Below are positions 7,941 to 15,262 of a stretch of 43,985 nucleotides of DNA, piece by piece. Made by a program: the position numbers and the translations under genes. Below the pieces are notes generated by a model. The model had not been told where the DNA came from, searched no databases, and was given only the letters and a program-made list of their open reading frames with translations. The stretch's first letter is position 1. Every line of letters begins with the position of its first letter. The DNA lies in assembly GCA_017503105.1 (NCBI GenBank), contig JAFVTS010000026.1, positions 1 to 43,985 of the forward strand. The letters run 5' to 3'. The DNA comes from Clostridia bacterium. GTDB taxonomy: Bacteria; Bacillota; Clostridia; Oscillospirales; CAG-272.

Positions 7941-7959
7941 CGCGATCTTTGAAGCAGTG

Positions 7960-8004
7960 AAAACCGCGCCCTCATAGCTTCGACACGGGGAGCGCGGTTT
8001 TTTC
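7960..8004 (+). terminator. Intrinsic terminator between the CmpB-like gene and nrdG
   Basis: AAACCGCGC (from 7961) pairs with GCGCGGTTT (ending 8000), followed by TTTC. The loop is long and partly paired. nrdG starts only ~43 nt later without an obvious promoter, so some read-through may supply nrdG. Confidence 0.75.
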
Positions 8005-8046
8005 TTGGATCAAAATATAAAAAAACAAAGAAAAGTGGTGCATTAT

Positions 8047-8733
8047 ATGATAATAAACGGTTTTCAGAAGCTGACTCTTCTGGATTTTCCAGCACATACG
8101 GCTGCGATAGTTTTTACCGCAGGCTGCGATCTGCGCTGTCCGTTCTGTCATAACGCCCCGTTGGTTTCCCGCATCAGACTTGACGAGAGGATCGACGAGG
8201 GGGAGGTCTTTTCGTATCTTGAGAAGCGCTTCGGAATTCTCGACGGAGTATGCGTCAGCGGCGGCGAGCCGCTCCTTCAGAAGGATATTTTCGCGTTTCT
8301 TGAACGCGTGAAGGATATGGGCTACGATGTTAAGCTTGACACGAACGGCTCGTCGCCCGAAAGGCTCCGCGAGGTGATAGACAGAGGTCTTGCGGATTAC
8401 GTGGCTATGGATATAAAAAACGCTCCCGAGCTTTATCAGAAAACAACGGGGATAGGGGATCTTGATATTGAACCTTTTTCCAAGAGCCGTGATATATTGC
8501 TCTCGTCCTCGGTTGATTACGAATTCCGCACGACGGTCACGAGCGAGCTGCATACGCCGAAGAGCATTGCCGCGGCGGCTGAATGGATAAAAGGGGCAAA
8601 GCGGTATTTCATCCAGAATTTCAAGGATTCGGGCGACACCGTCGGCGAGGGGATGACTCCGTGCTCGCAGGACGTGCTTGAGGCGATGAAGACGGAGGCG
8701 TTAAAATTCGTCGAGAACGTGAATATCAGATAA
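8047..8733 (+). CDS. nrdG: Anaerobic ribonucleotide reductase-activating protein (radical SAM)
   Basis: The ATG at 8047 (228 residues) is preferred over upstream in-frame codons because AAAGTGGTG precedes it and the family begins with MIINGFQKLTLLDFP. The radical-SAM cluster motif is C-x3-C-x2-C (CDLRCPFC). A GGEP motif follows (CVSGGEPLLQ), which contacts the SAM amino group. It matches the NrdG-type activases that install the glycyl radical on class III reductases. The likely client is NrdD encoded 330 nt downstream, but nrdG has its own terminator at 8755-8790 and lies before the NrdR boxes, so the two genes are not one regulated transcript. Confidence 0.92.
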   Translation: MIINGFQKLTLLDFPAHTAAIVFTAGCDLRCPFCHNAPLVSRIRLDERIDEGEVFSYLEKRFGILDGVCVSGGEPLLQKDIFAFLERVKDMGYDVKLDTNGSSPERLREVIDRGLADYVAMDIKNAPELYQKTTGIGDLDIEPFSKSRDILLSSSVDYEFRTTVTSELHTPKSIAAAAEWIKGAKRYFIQNFKDSGDTVGEGMTPCSQDVLEAMKTEALKFVENVNIR

Positions 8734-8754
8734 TTATTATTTATAATAATAGGA

Positions 8755-8790
8755 AGAGAACGCTTTTTGTATCGGGCGTTCTCTTTTTTC
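8755..8790 (+). terminator. Intrinsic terminator of nrdG
   Basis: AGAGAACGC (8755-8763) pairs exactly with GCGTTCTCT (8776-8784), followed by TTTTTC. Confidence 0.9.
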
Positions 8791-8887
8791 TTGAAAAGCG
8801 GGGCAGAATGGAAAGTTTTCACAAATTTGTTAGCAATGTACAAATATATGCCCGCGAATTTTGTCAAAATGCCGAAAAACAAGAAAA

Positions 8888-8903
8888 ACACAATATCTTG
8901 TGT
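8888..8903 (+). promoter_or_regulatory. NrdR box 1
   Basis: ACACAATATCTTGTGT matches the NrdR-box consensus (ACACwATATwTTGTGT type) at essentially every position. It lies just upstream of the -35 element of the nrdD promoter. NrdR with bound dATP represses ribonucleotide reductase genes by binding paired boxes. Confidence 0.9.
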
Positions 8904-8910
8904 TTTGGTA

Positions 8911-8939
8911 TTGACTTTGAGCACAAGATATGGTATAAT
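8911..8939 (+). promoter_or_regulatory. nrdD-trxB promoter
   Basis: TTGACT (8911-8916), 17 bp, TATAAT (8934-8939), with an extended TGG before the -10. The transcript would start near 8946, leaving a leader of about 120 nt. Confidence 0.9.
8921..8936 (+). promoter_or_regulatory. NrdR box 2, overlapping the -10
   Basis: GCACAAGATATGGTAT matches 13 of 16 positions of ACACAAGATATTGTGT. Its start is 33 bp from that of box 1, about three helical turns, as needed for both boxes to lie on one face of DNA. It covers the spacer and part of the -10, so binding would block RNA polymerase. Confidence 0.82.
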
Positions 8940-9064
8940 AGTTACGCATCAACACCCCGAATTGTTGAAAAAATATCTCGGAAAACGCAATTTATCAAGG
9001 AAAATCAAGGCTTTTCGGGACTTTTCAGGCACGTGGGAAAAAGTAAAAAATAAGGAGAAAAACT

Positions 9065-11437
9065 ATGTACAACGTTATAAAAAGAGACGGTAAGATCGTT
9101 TCCTTCGATCTTAAAAAGATCAGCACGGCAATCACGCAGGCTTTCGAAGCGTGCAACAAGCAGTACAACAGCGACATTATAGATTTCTTGGCACTTAAGG
9201 TTACGGCGGAGTTCGAGCCTAAGATCGAGAATGAAACTATTTCTGTCGAGCACATTCAGGACAGCGTTGAGTCCGTTCTTATAAAGGCGGGCTACGACGA
9301 CGTTTCCAAGGCGTATATCATTTATCGCCGTCAGAGAGAAAAGCTCCGTAATCTCAACGCGACCATCGTTGACTACAAGAAGATCGTTGACAACTACCTT
9401 AATATTAACGACTGGAGAGTTAAGGAGAATTCCACCGTTACCTATTCCGTCGGAGGCCTTATCCTTTCAAACTCGGGCGCTATAACCGCAAACTATTGGC
9501 TCTCCGAGGTCTATGACGACGAGATCGGCAACGCGCACAGAAACGCGGACATTCACATTCACGACCTTTCTATGCTTACCGGTTATTGCGCAGGCTGGTC
9601 CTTGAAGCAGCTTATTCAAGAGGGTCTTGGCGGCGTTCCCGGAAAGATCACCTCTGCTCCCGCAAGCCACCTTGCAACTCTTTGCAACCAGATGGTCAAC
9701 TTCCTCGGCATTATGCAGAACGAGTGGGCAGGTGCGCAGGCGTTCTCTTCCTTTGACACCTATCTTGCTCCCTTCGTAAAGGTTGATAACCTCTCTTACG
9801 ACCAGGTAAAGAAGTGCATCGAGTCCTTCATCTATGGCGTAAATACGCCCAGCCGTTGGGGAACTCAGGCACCCTTCTCCAACATCACCCTTGACTGGGT
9901 AGTTCCCGCTGACCTTGCAGAGCTTAACTGCATCGTAGGCGGCAAGGAGATGGACTTCAAGTACAAGGATTGTAAGCGCGAGATGGATATGGTCAACAAG
10001 GCGTTTATCGAGGTTATGATCGAGGGTGACGCAAACGGCCGCGGCTTCCAGTATCCTATCCCCACCTATTCCATCACCTCTGATTTCGATTGGTCCGAGA
10101 CCGAGAACAACAAGCTCCTCTTCGAGATGACCTCGAAGTACGGAACTCCTTACTTCTCTAACTATATCAACTCCGATATGGAGCCCTCCGACGTTCGTTC
10201 GATGTGCTGCCGTCTTCGTCTTGACCTGCGTGAGCTTCGTAAGAAGTCGGGCGGTTACTTCGGAAGCGGAGAATCCACGGGTTCTGTCGGCGTTGTTACC
10301 ATCAACATTCCGAGAATCGCTTATCTTGCAAAGGACGAGAAGGACTTCTACGAGCGTCTTGACCGTATGATGGACATTTCCGCACGTTCTCTTAAGATCA
10401 AGCGTACCGTTATCACCAAGCTCCTTGACGCGGGACTTTATCCTTACACCAAAAGATACCTCGGCACCTTCGGCAACCACTTCTCCACCATCGGTCTTGT
10501 GGGTATGAACGAGGCTTGCCTTAACGCTAAATGGATCGGCAAGGATCTCACCGATAAGACGGCTCAGGAATTCACCAAGGACGTGCTCAACCATATGAGA
10601 GAGCGTCTCTCCGACTATCAGGAGGAGTACGGCGATCTTTATAACCTTGAGGCAACTCCCGCAGAGTCCACAGCGTTCCGTCTTGCAAAGCACGATATAG
10701 AGCACTATCCCAACATCATCACCGCCGCAAAGAGCGACGATCAGACCCCCTATTACACCAACTCCTCTCACCTTCCCGTAGGTTATACCGAGGACATCTT
10801 TACCGCCCTTGACGTTCAGGATGAGCTTCAGACTCTCTATACCTCGGGCACAGTCTTCCACGCCTTCCTTGGCGAGAAGCTTCCCGATTGGAAGTCTGCC
10901 GCAAACCTTATCAGAAAGATCGCGGAGAACTATAAGCTTCCTTATTACACCCTCTCTCCCACCTATTCCGTATGTAAGAACCACGGTTACCTCTCGGGTG
11001 AGCACTTCAAGTGCCCCGTTTGCGGTGAAGGCACCGAGGTATACAGCCGTATCACGGGTTACTACCGTCCCGTTCAGAACTGGAATGACGGTAAGGCTCA
11101 GGAATACCGCGACCGTAAGGTTTACGACATAGAGAATTCCAAGCTCAAGAGAAGCGCGTGTGACGCTCCCGAAACGGTGAAGACCGAGGCGGCTCCCGAG
11201 GCGGCAGTTGCCGACGGCGCGTATCTCTTCACCACCGCGACCTGCCCCAACTGCAAGATCGCAAAGAGCGTGCTTGACAAGGCGGGCTACCTCTATCACA
11301 CCTTGCTTGCAAACGAAAACGCAGAGCTCGTAGCTGAGTTTGGCGTTAAGCAGGCTCCCACCCTCGTTGTCGTAAAGAACGGCGAGGCGTCGAAGTTCAC
11401 GGGCGTTTCCGATATAAAGAAGATGCTCGGTGCGTAA
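9065..11437 (+). CDS. nrdD: Anaerobic (class III) ribonucleoside-triphosphate reductase with fused C-terminal redoxin domain
   Basis: The 790-residue protein starts at an ATG behind AAGGAG. An N-terminal ATP-cone (beginning MYNVIKRDGKIVSFDLKKIS) gives allosteric control. The central barrel carries C381/C382 (MCCRLRLDLRELRKK), the likely thiyl-radical region. A zinc-site-like CKNH...CPVC element precedes the glycyl-radical motif RITGYY, with Gly665 as the radical residue. After a ~25-residue Ala/Glu/Pro-rich linker, residues ~715-790 form a glutaredoxin/thioredoxin-like domain with the redox pair C727-P-N-C730 and a cis-Pro (QAPTL). This points to the redoxin-dependent class III subtype (not the formate-dependent one), with the reductant domain tethered to the enzyme. 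The trxB-like gene starts 16 nt after its stop. Confidence 0.94.
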   Translation: MYNVIKRDGKIVSFDLKKISTAITQAFEACNKQYNSDIIDFLALKVTAEFEPKIENETISVEHIQDSVESVLIKAGYDDVSKAYIIYRRQREKLRNLNATIVDYKKIVDNYLNINDWRVKENSTVTYSVGGLILSNSGAITANYWLSEVYDDEIGNAHRNADIHIHDLSMLTGYCAGWSLKQLIQEGLGGVPGKITSAPASHLATLCNQMVNFLGIMQNEWAGAQAFSSFDTYLAPFVKVDNLSYDQVKKCIESFIYGVNTPSRWGTQAPFSNITLDWVVPADLAELNCIVGGKEMDFKYKDCKREMDMVNKAFIEVMIEGDANGRGFQYPIPTYSITSDFDWSETENNKLLFEMTSKYGTPYFSNYINSDMEPSDVRSMCCRLRLDLRELRKKSGGYFGSGESTGSVGVVTINIPRIAYLAKDEKDFYERLDRMMDISARSLKIKRTVITKLLDAGLYPYTKRYLGTFGNHFSTIGLVGMNEACLNAKWIGKDLTDKTAQEFTKDVLNHMRERLSDYQEEYGDLYNLEATPAESTAFRLAKHDIEHYPNIITAAKSDDQTPYYTNSSHLPVGYTEDIFTALDVQDELQTLYTSGTVFHAFLGEKLPDWKSAANLIRKIAENYKLPYYTLSPTYSVCKNHGYLSGEHFKCPVCGEGTEVYSRITGYYRPVQNWNDGKAQEYRDRKVYDIENSKLKRSACDAPETVKTEAAPEAAVADGAYLFTTATCPNCKIAKSVLDKAGYLYHTLLANENAELVAEFGVKQAPTLVVVKNGEASKFTGVSDIKKMLGA

Positions 11438-11452
11438 TTTCGGAGAGGGAAA

Positions 11453-12373
11453 ATGGCTGAATTATACGATATAGCAATCATCGGCGGCGGCCCTGCGGGG
11501 CTCGTCGCCGCCCTCTATGCAAGGAGGGCAAATAAAACCGCCGTCGTGCTTGAAAAGGCGACCTTTGGCGGTCAGATAACCTTCTCGCCTAAGGTTGAGA
11601 ACATCCCCGGATTTCTTTCCGTCACGGGCAATGAATTTGCCGAAAAGCTCGTTGAGCAGGTCATTGAGCAAGGTGCTGACGTTGAGTGCTGCGAGGTGTC
11701 CGAGGTGCGCGGGGGCGAGGTGAAGACCGTCGTTACCGACTCGGGCGAATTTACGGCAAAAACGCTCATCATCGCTACGGGCGCAAAGCACCGCACCCTC
11801 GGACTCGAAAACGAGGAGCGCTTTATCGGTGAGGGCATATCCTTCTGCGCTGTTTGCGACGGAGCTTTTTATCAGGGCAAGGACGTTGCCGTTATCGGCG
11901 GCGGAAATTCCGCACTCCAAGAGGCTATCCTCCTTTCCGACGTGGCAAAGACCGTCACCGTAGTGCAGAATCTTGACTTCCTTACGGGTGAGGCGAAGCT
12001 CGCAGAGCAGCTTTACAAAAAGGAAAACGTCAAGGTCATCCTCGGCACGACCGTAACGAAATATATAGGCGACACGGAGCTTAAAGGAATCACCGTAAAG
12101 AATGAAAAAACAGGTGAGCTTACCGACATAGCCGTTGACGGGCTCTTCCTTGCCGTCGGTCTTGTTCCGCAGAACGAGGCTCTTCGCGGAATCGTCGAGC
12201 TTGATGAGCGCGGATATATTAAGGCGGGCGAGGACACGCTCACGTCCGCAAAAGGTATTTTCGCCGCAGGTGACTGCCGCACCAAGCGCATCCGCCAGGT
12301 TGCCACTGCTGCCGCAGACGGTGCTGTTGCTGCGGTCAGCGCGTGTGACTTCGTTGACGCTTTGGGAAAATAA
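11453..12373 (+). CDS. trxB: Thioredoxin reductase-like flavoprotein, probable reductant of the NrdD redoxin domain
   Basis: The 306-residue protein has the low-molecular-weight thioredoxin reductase fold: FAD motif GGGPAG (11-16), redox pair C132-A-V-C135 followed by Asp, second nucleotide motif GGGNSA (149-154), and the C-terminal FAD motif GIFAAGDC. It starts 16 nt after nrdD behind GGAGAGGG and shares its promoter, so a dedicated role in reducing the NrdD-fused CPNC domain is likely. One oddity: where NADPH-dependent enzymes have HRRxxxR to hold the 2'-phosphate, this protein has VQNLDFLTGEAK (171-182) with no arginines. It may use NADH or another donor. The family call is firm; the cofactor preference is inference. 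Confidence 0.92.
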   Translation: MAELYDIAIIGGGPAGLVAALYARRANKTAVVLEKATFGGQITFSPKVENIPGFLSVTGNEFAEKLVEQVIEQGADVECCEVSEVRGGEVKTVVTDSGEFTAKTLIIATGAKHRTLGLENEERFIGEGISFCAVCDGAFYQGKDVAVIGGGNSALQEAILLSDVAKTVTVVQNLDFLTGEAKLAEQLYKKENVKVILGTTVTKYIGDTELKGITVKNEKTGELTDIAVDGLFLAVGLVPQNEALRGIVELDERGYIKAGEDTLTSAKGIFAAGDCRTKRIRQVATAAADGAVAAVSACDFVDALGK

Positions 12374-12392
12374 TTCAATAAGAAACAGTATG

Positions 12393-12429
12393 AGGCAAGC
12401 CCTGAAAATACGGGCTTGCCTTGTTTTTT
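12393..12429 (+). terminator. Intrinsic terminator of nrdD-trxB
   Basis: AGGCAAGCCC (12393-12402) pairs exactly with GGGCTTGCCT (12412-12421), followed by TGTTTTTT. Confidence 0.92.
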
Positions 12430-12467
12430 GCTATTCTGATTTTTTGCGGGAAAAATAATCTTTTCTA

Positions 12468-12496
12468 TTTACAAATCTTTTTTTATATGGTATAAT
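12468..12496 (+). promoter_or_regulatory. Promoter of the structured RNA
   Basis: TTTACA (12468-12473), 17 bp, TATAAT (12491-12496), with extended TGG before the -10. The predicted start at ~12503 is exactly the first base of the long helix described for the RNA. Confidence 0.85.
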
Positions 12497-12502
12497 TTAT
12501 TT

Positions 12503-12717
12503 GTCACACAAATTTAATATACGTTATGGGTGTTTTTTCCGTATGGGATAACTATACCCTTTTTTGCGCAACATAAAAACAGACTCTTTGCATAGGTAAA
12601 AATGCGGACTCGCTCTGTTTGGATGTTGTGCCCTGCACTCATACCGTATAGAATTTGTGTGACGACAATCGGAGTCCTGCGTTTTTCGGTGCGCCGGCTT
12701 CGGTTGGCGCACTTTTT
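12503..12717 (+). ncRNA. Free-standing structured RNA, 6S-like architecture
   Basis: A ~215-nt transcript is delimited by its own promoter and a terminator. Its ends pair: P1 is GTCACACAAATT (12503-12514) with AATTTGTGTGAC (12652-12663), a perfect 12 bp. After a 4/2 internal loop, P2 is ATACGTTATGGGTG (12519-12532) with CACTCATACCGTAT (12636-12649), one mismatch and one wobble. A large asymmetric bubble follows (12533-12569 on the 5' side, ~5 nt on the 3' side). Then P3 GCGCAACAT/ATGTTGTGC, P4 ACAGA/TCTGT and P5 GCAT/ATGC. A long closing rod, a central bubble and an apical rod are the hallmarks of 6S RNA, the sigma-A holoenzyme mimic. No clear antiterminator is seen, which argues against a leader riboswitch. 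The 6S identity is inference. Confidence 0.55.
12689..12717 (+). terminator. Terminator of the structured RNA
   Basis: GTGCGCCGGC (12689-12698) and GTTGGCGCAC (12703-12712) form a 10-bp stem closed by a TTCG tetraloop, followed by TTTTTATTTTT. It is one of the strongest terminators in the window and lies 34 nt before the next ATG. Confidence 0.95.
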
Positions 12718-12750
12718 ATTTTTATCATTTTTAAAAGGAGGTACATAAAA

Positions 12751-13134
12751 ATGTACACGGAAATCGGAAAAAAGATCAAACTTTTGGCAATGGTCACGGC
12801 GGTCGTTATGGCGCTTATCTCTGTTGTGGGTGGCTTTTCGATCATCGCGGAAGGTTATTTAGAGGACGTAATAGCCGGACTGTTGGTGATGCTCGTAGGT
12901 GTTTTAGTAGCTTGGGTGTCGTCGTGGGTCCTCTACGGCTTCGGAGAGCTTATTGATAAGACTGTGAGTATCGAGGAACGCTTATCCATAGCTTCGGACA
13001 AGACTGAGCAGAAAGAAAAAATGAATACGGCAGACGAGGAAAAGATAGAGAAGATAAAATCGTTGTATTCCGCAGGTCTGTTAAGCGAGGACGAGTACAA
13101 AGAGGCGATTTATAAGGCTGGCGGAACGGTATAA
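12751..13134 (+). CDS. Two-helix membrane protein with C-terminal SHOCT-type motif
   Basis: The 127-residue product starts at an ATG behind a full AAAAGGAGG. Residues ~8-33 and ~38-62 are membrane helices. The soluble tail is charged, and its last ~30 residues (EKIEKIKSLYSAGLLSEDEY and a following Lys/Ala stretch) match the SHOCT pattern: a helix, the turn AGLL(S/T)-E-x-E-(F/Y), then a second helix. SHOCT is a short oligomerisation-type module of unknown specific role at the ends of many Bacillota proteins. The next gene begins one base after its stop. No function can be assigned. Confidence 0.8.
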   Translation: MYTEIGKKIKLLAMVTAVVMALISVVGGFSIIAEGYLEDVIAGLLVMLVGVLVAWVSSWVLYGFGELIDKTVSIEERLSIASDKTEQKEKMNTADEEKIEKIKSLYSAGLLSEDEYKEAIYKAGGTV

Positions 13135-13135
13135 A

Positions 13136-13753
13136 ATGGATAGCCATAGATTTCTTATAAGAAGAGAAAAATATAAGACTCCTATCTTTCTCTTGCTGGT
13201 CGCGTCGCTGCTGTTTTTGATTCTGTCCGCCGTTTTGCCGTTTTATAACATATTTACGGTGATCGGCTCGCTCGCGGCAATCACTTCCTGCGTTCTTCTG
13301 GCGGTAAGTATTTTCGGCAAAGCGAAAAAGATTCCGAAAGTCGCTGTCTTTGCGACTGTCGCGCTATACGCGCTTTTTTCCGCAGTTTCAGTCTTTATAA
13401 TCCAAATTTTGTTTTACCTTGTTTTCGCTGCCGCCTTGGTGTGCGTGACTGTTTGTTTATACAACGGTAGAGCAAAGCCGATTTATTTGATCGTTATTGC
13501 AAGCGCAGGAATCACTTTGGAAACGATATGCGCGCTTTATGACTTGGGACGTGTGTTCGTTTTTGCGGGAATGATATGCTTTTACGTTGTTATTATCTTG
13601 CTTGCGTTGGATGAAAAAACAGCTGATGCCCGCGATAGCAGTAACGACGGAGTTGAAGATCAGCTTGCTATGCTTAAGAGCGCTCTTGACAGCGGAATAA
13701 TTACCGAGGAACAGTATCGGGAAAAAAGATCGAAAATACTTGAAAATTTGTAA
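13136..13753 (+). CDS. Multi-helix membrane protein with C-terminal SHOCT-like tail
   Basis: The 205-residue protein begins one nucleotide after the preceding stop (TAA-A-ATG), so it should be translationally coupled. A basic N-terminus (RREK) precedes about six membrane helices (residues ~17-160). The cytoplasmic tail ends with DQLAMLKSALDSGIITEEQY and KRSKILENL, the same helix-turn-helix SHOCT pattern as its partner, with an SGIIT turn. The two proteins probably form one membrane complex through these tails; this is inference. No catalytic motif is visible. Confidence 0.75.
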   Translation: MDSHRFLIRREKYKTPIFLLLVASLLFLILSAVLPFYNIFTVIGSLAAITSCVLLAVSIFGKAKKIPKVAVFATVALYALFSAVSVFIIQILFYLVFAAALVCVTVCLYNGRAKPIYLIVIASAGITLETICALYDLGRVFVFAGMICFYVVIILLALDEKTADARDSSNDGVEDQLAMLKSALDSGIITEEQYREKRSKILENL

Positions 13754-13826
13754 AACCGAAGAGCTGTCGATATTGGAAGTGCGCCTGATATTTGAACAAG
13801 CTCGTCGGTGAATATTTACGCATAAC

Positions 13827-13863
13827 AAAAAGAGGTGCGACGTTTCGGTCGCATCTCTTTTTT
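13827..13863. terminator. Bidirectional terminator between the SHOCT pair and trpS
   Basis: AAAGAGGTGCGAC pairs with GTCGCATCTCTTT around a short TTTCG-containing loop. It has TTTTTT on the plus side and, read in reverse, TTTTTG on the minus side, so it can end both convergent transcripts. Confidence 0.9.
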
Positions 13864-13940
13864 AAAATAGATTCATTTAAACTTGATTAAATTTAACACG
13901 GGGTGGGGGTAAAAGTTGATTTTTTAGGTTAAAGTAAACT

Positions 13941-14936
13941 TTAGTTTACAAACCCTATCTTTCTTCTGACCTTTGACATAGTGCGGCGTGCGTAATACGA
14001 CGCTTCCTCGGCGCCCGCTTTCATTACCGCTTCGAGGTGTGCTTTGTCCGCGATAAGACGCGCGAACTCTTCTCTGACGGGTGCAAGCCCGTCGGCGCAA
14101 GCCTCGCCAACTGCCAGCTTGAAGTCGCCGTAGCCCTTGCCCGCGAACTCGGCTTCGATATCTTCAAAGCTCTTGCCCGTGAAGGCACGGTAGATAGTCA
14201 TAAGATTGGAAACACCCGGCTTATCCTCGGAATACCTTACCTCCGCTTCGGAGTCGGTGACCGCCTTTTTGAACTTACGCATAATATCGTCCTTGGAGTC
14301 AAGGATGTAAACGACGGCGTTCTGGTTGGGGTCGGACTTTGACATCTTCGCTGTGGGCTCTGCGAGTGACATAATCTTCATCGTGTCGGGTGAGATATAC
14401 CCCTCGGGAACGGTAAAGGTGTCGCCGTATATCTGGTTGAATCTCATTGCAACGTCGCGCGCAAGCTCAAGGTGCTGCTTCTGGTCGATTCCGACTGGAA
14501 CGAGGTCGGTCTGATAAAGGAGCATATCCGCCGCCATAAGGGCAGGGTAGGTGAAAAGTCCTGCGTTTATGTTCTCCGAGTGCTTCTGGCTCTTGTCCTT
14601 GAACTGCGTCATACGGGAAAGCTCACCGAACATAGTGTAGCAGTCGAGTATCCAGCCAAGCTCCGCGTGCCCCGGCACGTGGGATTGGACGAAGAGCGTA
14701 TTCTTCTTCTCGTCAAGGCCGCAAGCCATATAAAGAGCAAGGGTCTCGTACGTTCTTCTGCGAAGCTCCGCGGGCACCTGTCTTACGGTGATGGCGTGAA
14801 GGTCAACGACGCAGTAGAAGGTCTTGTATTCGTCGGAGAATCTTGAGAAATTCTTGATGGCTCCGAGGTAGTTTCCGATAGTGAGGTTTCCCGAGGGCTG
14901 AACTCCCGAGAAAACTGTTTTCTTGTCCTGATTCAT
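13941..14936 (-). CDS. trpS: Tryptophanyl-tRNA synthetase
   Basis: The 331-residue protein is a full-length class Ic aminoacyl-tRNA synthetase charging tRNA-Trp. The HIGH-type motif is PSGNLTIGNYLGA (residues 14-26, with TIGN), and KMSKS lies at 197-201. The Rossmann core includes VVDLHAIT and the GIDQKQHLELARD segment that contacts tryptophan and ATP. Its length matches the usual 325-335. AAGAGG precedes the start. It has its own promoter with only a ~30-nt leader, so there is no T-box control, which many Bacillota trpS genes have. Confidence 0.97.
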   Translation of the reverse strand: MNQDKKTVFSGVQPSGNLTIGNYLGAIKNFSRFSDEYKTFYCVVDLHAITVRQVPAELRRRTYETLALYMACGLDEKKNTLFVQSHVPGHAELGWILDCYTMFGELSRMTQFKDKSQKHSENINAGLFTYPALMAADMLLYQTDLVPVGIDQKQHLELARDVAMRFNQIYGDTFTVPEGYISPDTMKIMSLAEPTAKMSKSDPNQNAVVYILDSKDDIMRKFKKAVTDSEAEVRYSEDKPGVSNLMTIYRAFTGKSFEDIEAEFAGKGYGDFKLAVGEACADGLAPVREEFARLIADKAHLEAVMKAGAEEASYYARRTMSKVRRKIGFVN

Positions 14937-14970
14937 TGTTTTTGCCTCTTAAATATCAATTGATAGAATG

Positions 14971-14999
14971 ATTATACACCTAAAGCTCGGGTTTGTCAA
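14971..14999 (-). promoter_or_regulatory. trpS promoter, perfect consensus
   Basis: On the minus strand TTGACA (14999-14994), 17 bp, TATAAT (14976-14971). Both hexamers and the spacing are exact. Confidence 0.92.
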
Positions 15000-15055
15000 G
15001 GGGGGGACGAGCGGTATTGAACGCCGCAGCCCTTTCTTTTTTGCCGTTGGCAAAT

Positions 15056-15091
15056 TGCACAACTTGACGCTTGCTTTATTGTGCATAATAT
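15056..15091 (+). promoter_or_regulatory. Possible promoter and operator of the Gld-type ABC operon
   Basis: TTGACG (15064-15069) and TAATAT (15086-15091) are 16 bp apart. A 7-bp inverted repeat, TGCACAA (15056-15062) and TTGTGCA (15079-15085), brackets the -35 and abuts the -10, as an operator might. A competing -10 (TATAAT, 15103-15108) has no good -35. The assignment is tentative. Confidence 0.4.
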
Positions 15092-15227
15092 ACTAACGCC
15101 GATATAATATTTACTTATTCGACAAAAATAAAATTCATATACTTGCGTTTTATTCACACTTTATTTATATTTATATGTTAAAATATACAAGCGTTACTAT
15201 ACGCATTTGACTGTGCGATATAAAAAT

Positions 15228-15246
15228 GTGCCCGCATCTCGGGCAC
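15228..15246 (+). promoter_or_regulatory. Leader hairpin just before the ABC operon
   Basis: GTGCCCG and CGGGCAC form a perfect 7-bp stem with a 5-nt loop directly before the GAAAGGA ribosome binding site. No T-run follows. It could protect the mRNA 5' region or modulate initiation. Confidence 0.55.
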
Positions 15247-15262
15247 GCGAAAGGAATAGAAA

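Noticed and set aside
9467-11299. 610-codon open frame on the minus strand inside nrdD
   Set aside because: Antisense shadow of a gene with strong codon bias; the nrdD frame has full conserved domains.
12664-12750. Riboswitch control of the SHOCT genes by the upstream RNA
   Set aside because: I could not find a segment able to pair well with the terminator arms as an antiterminator, so a separate RNA gene is preferred. Not fully excluded.
14937-14970. Possible T-box leader for trpS
   Set aside because: The leader is only ~30 nt, too short for the specifier stem and antiterminator.
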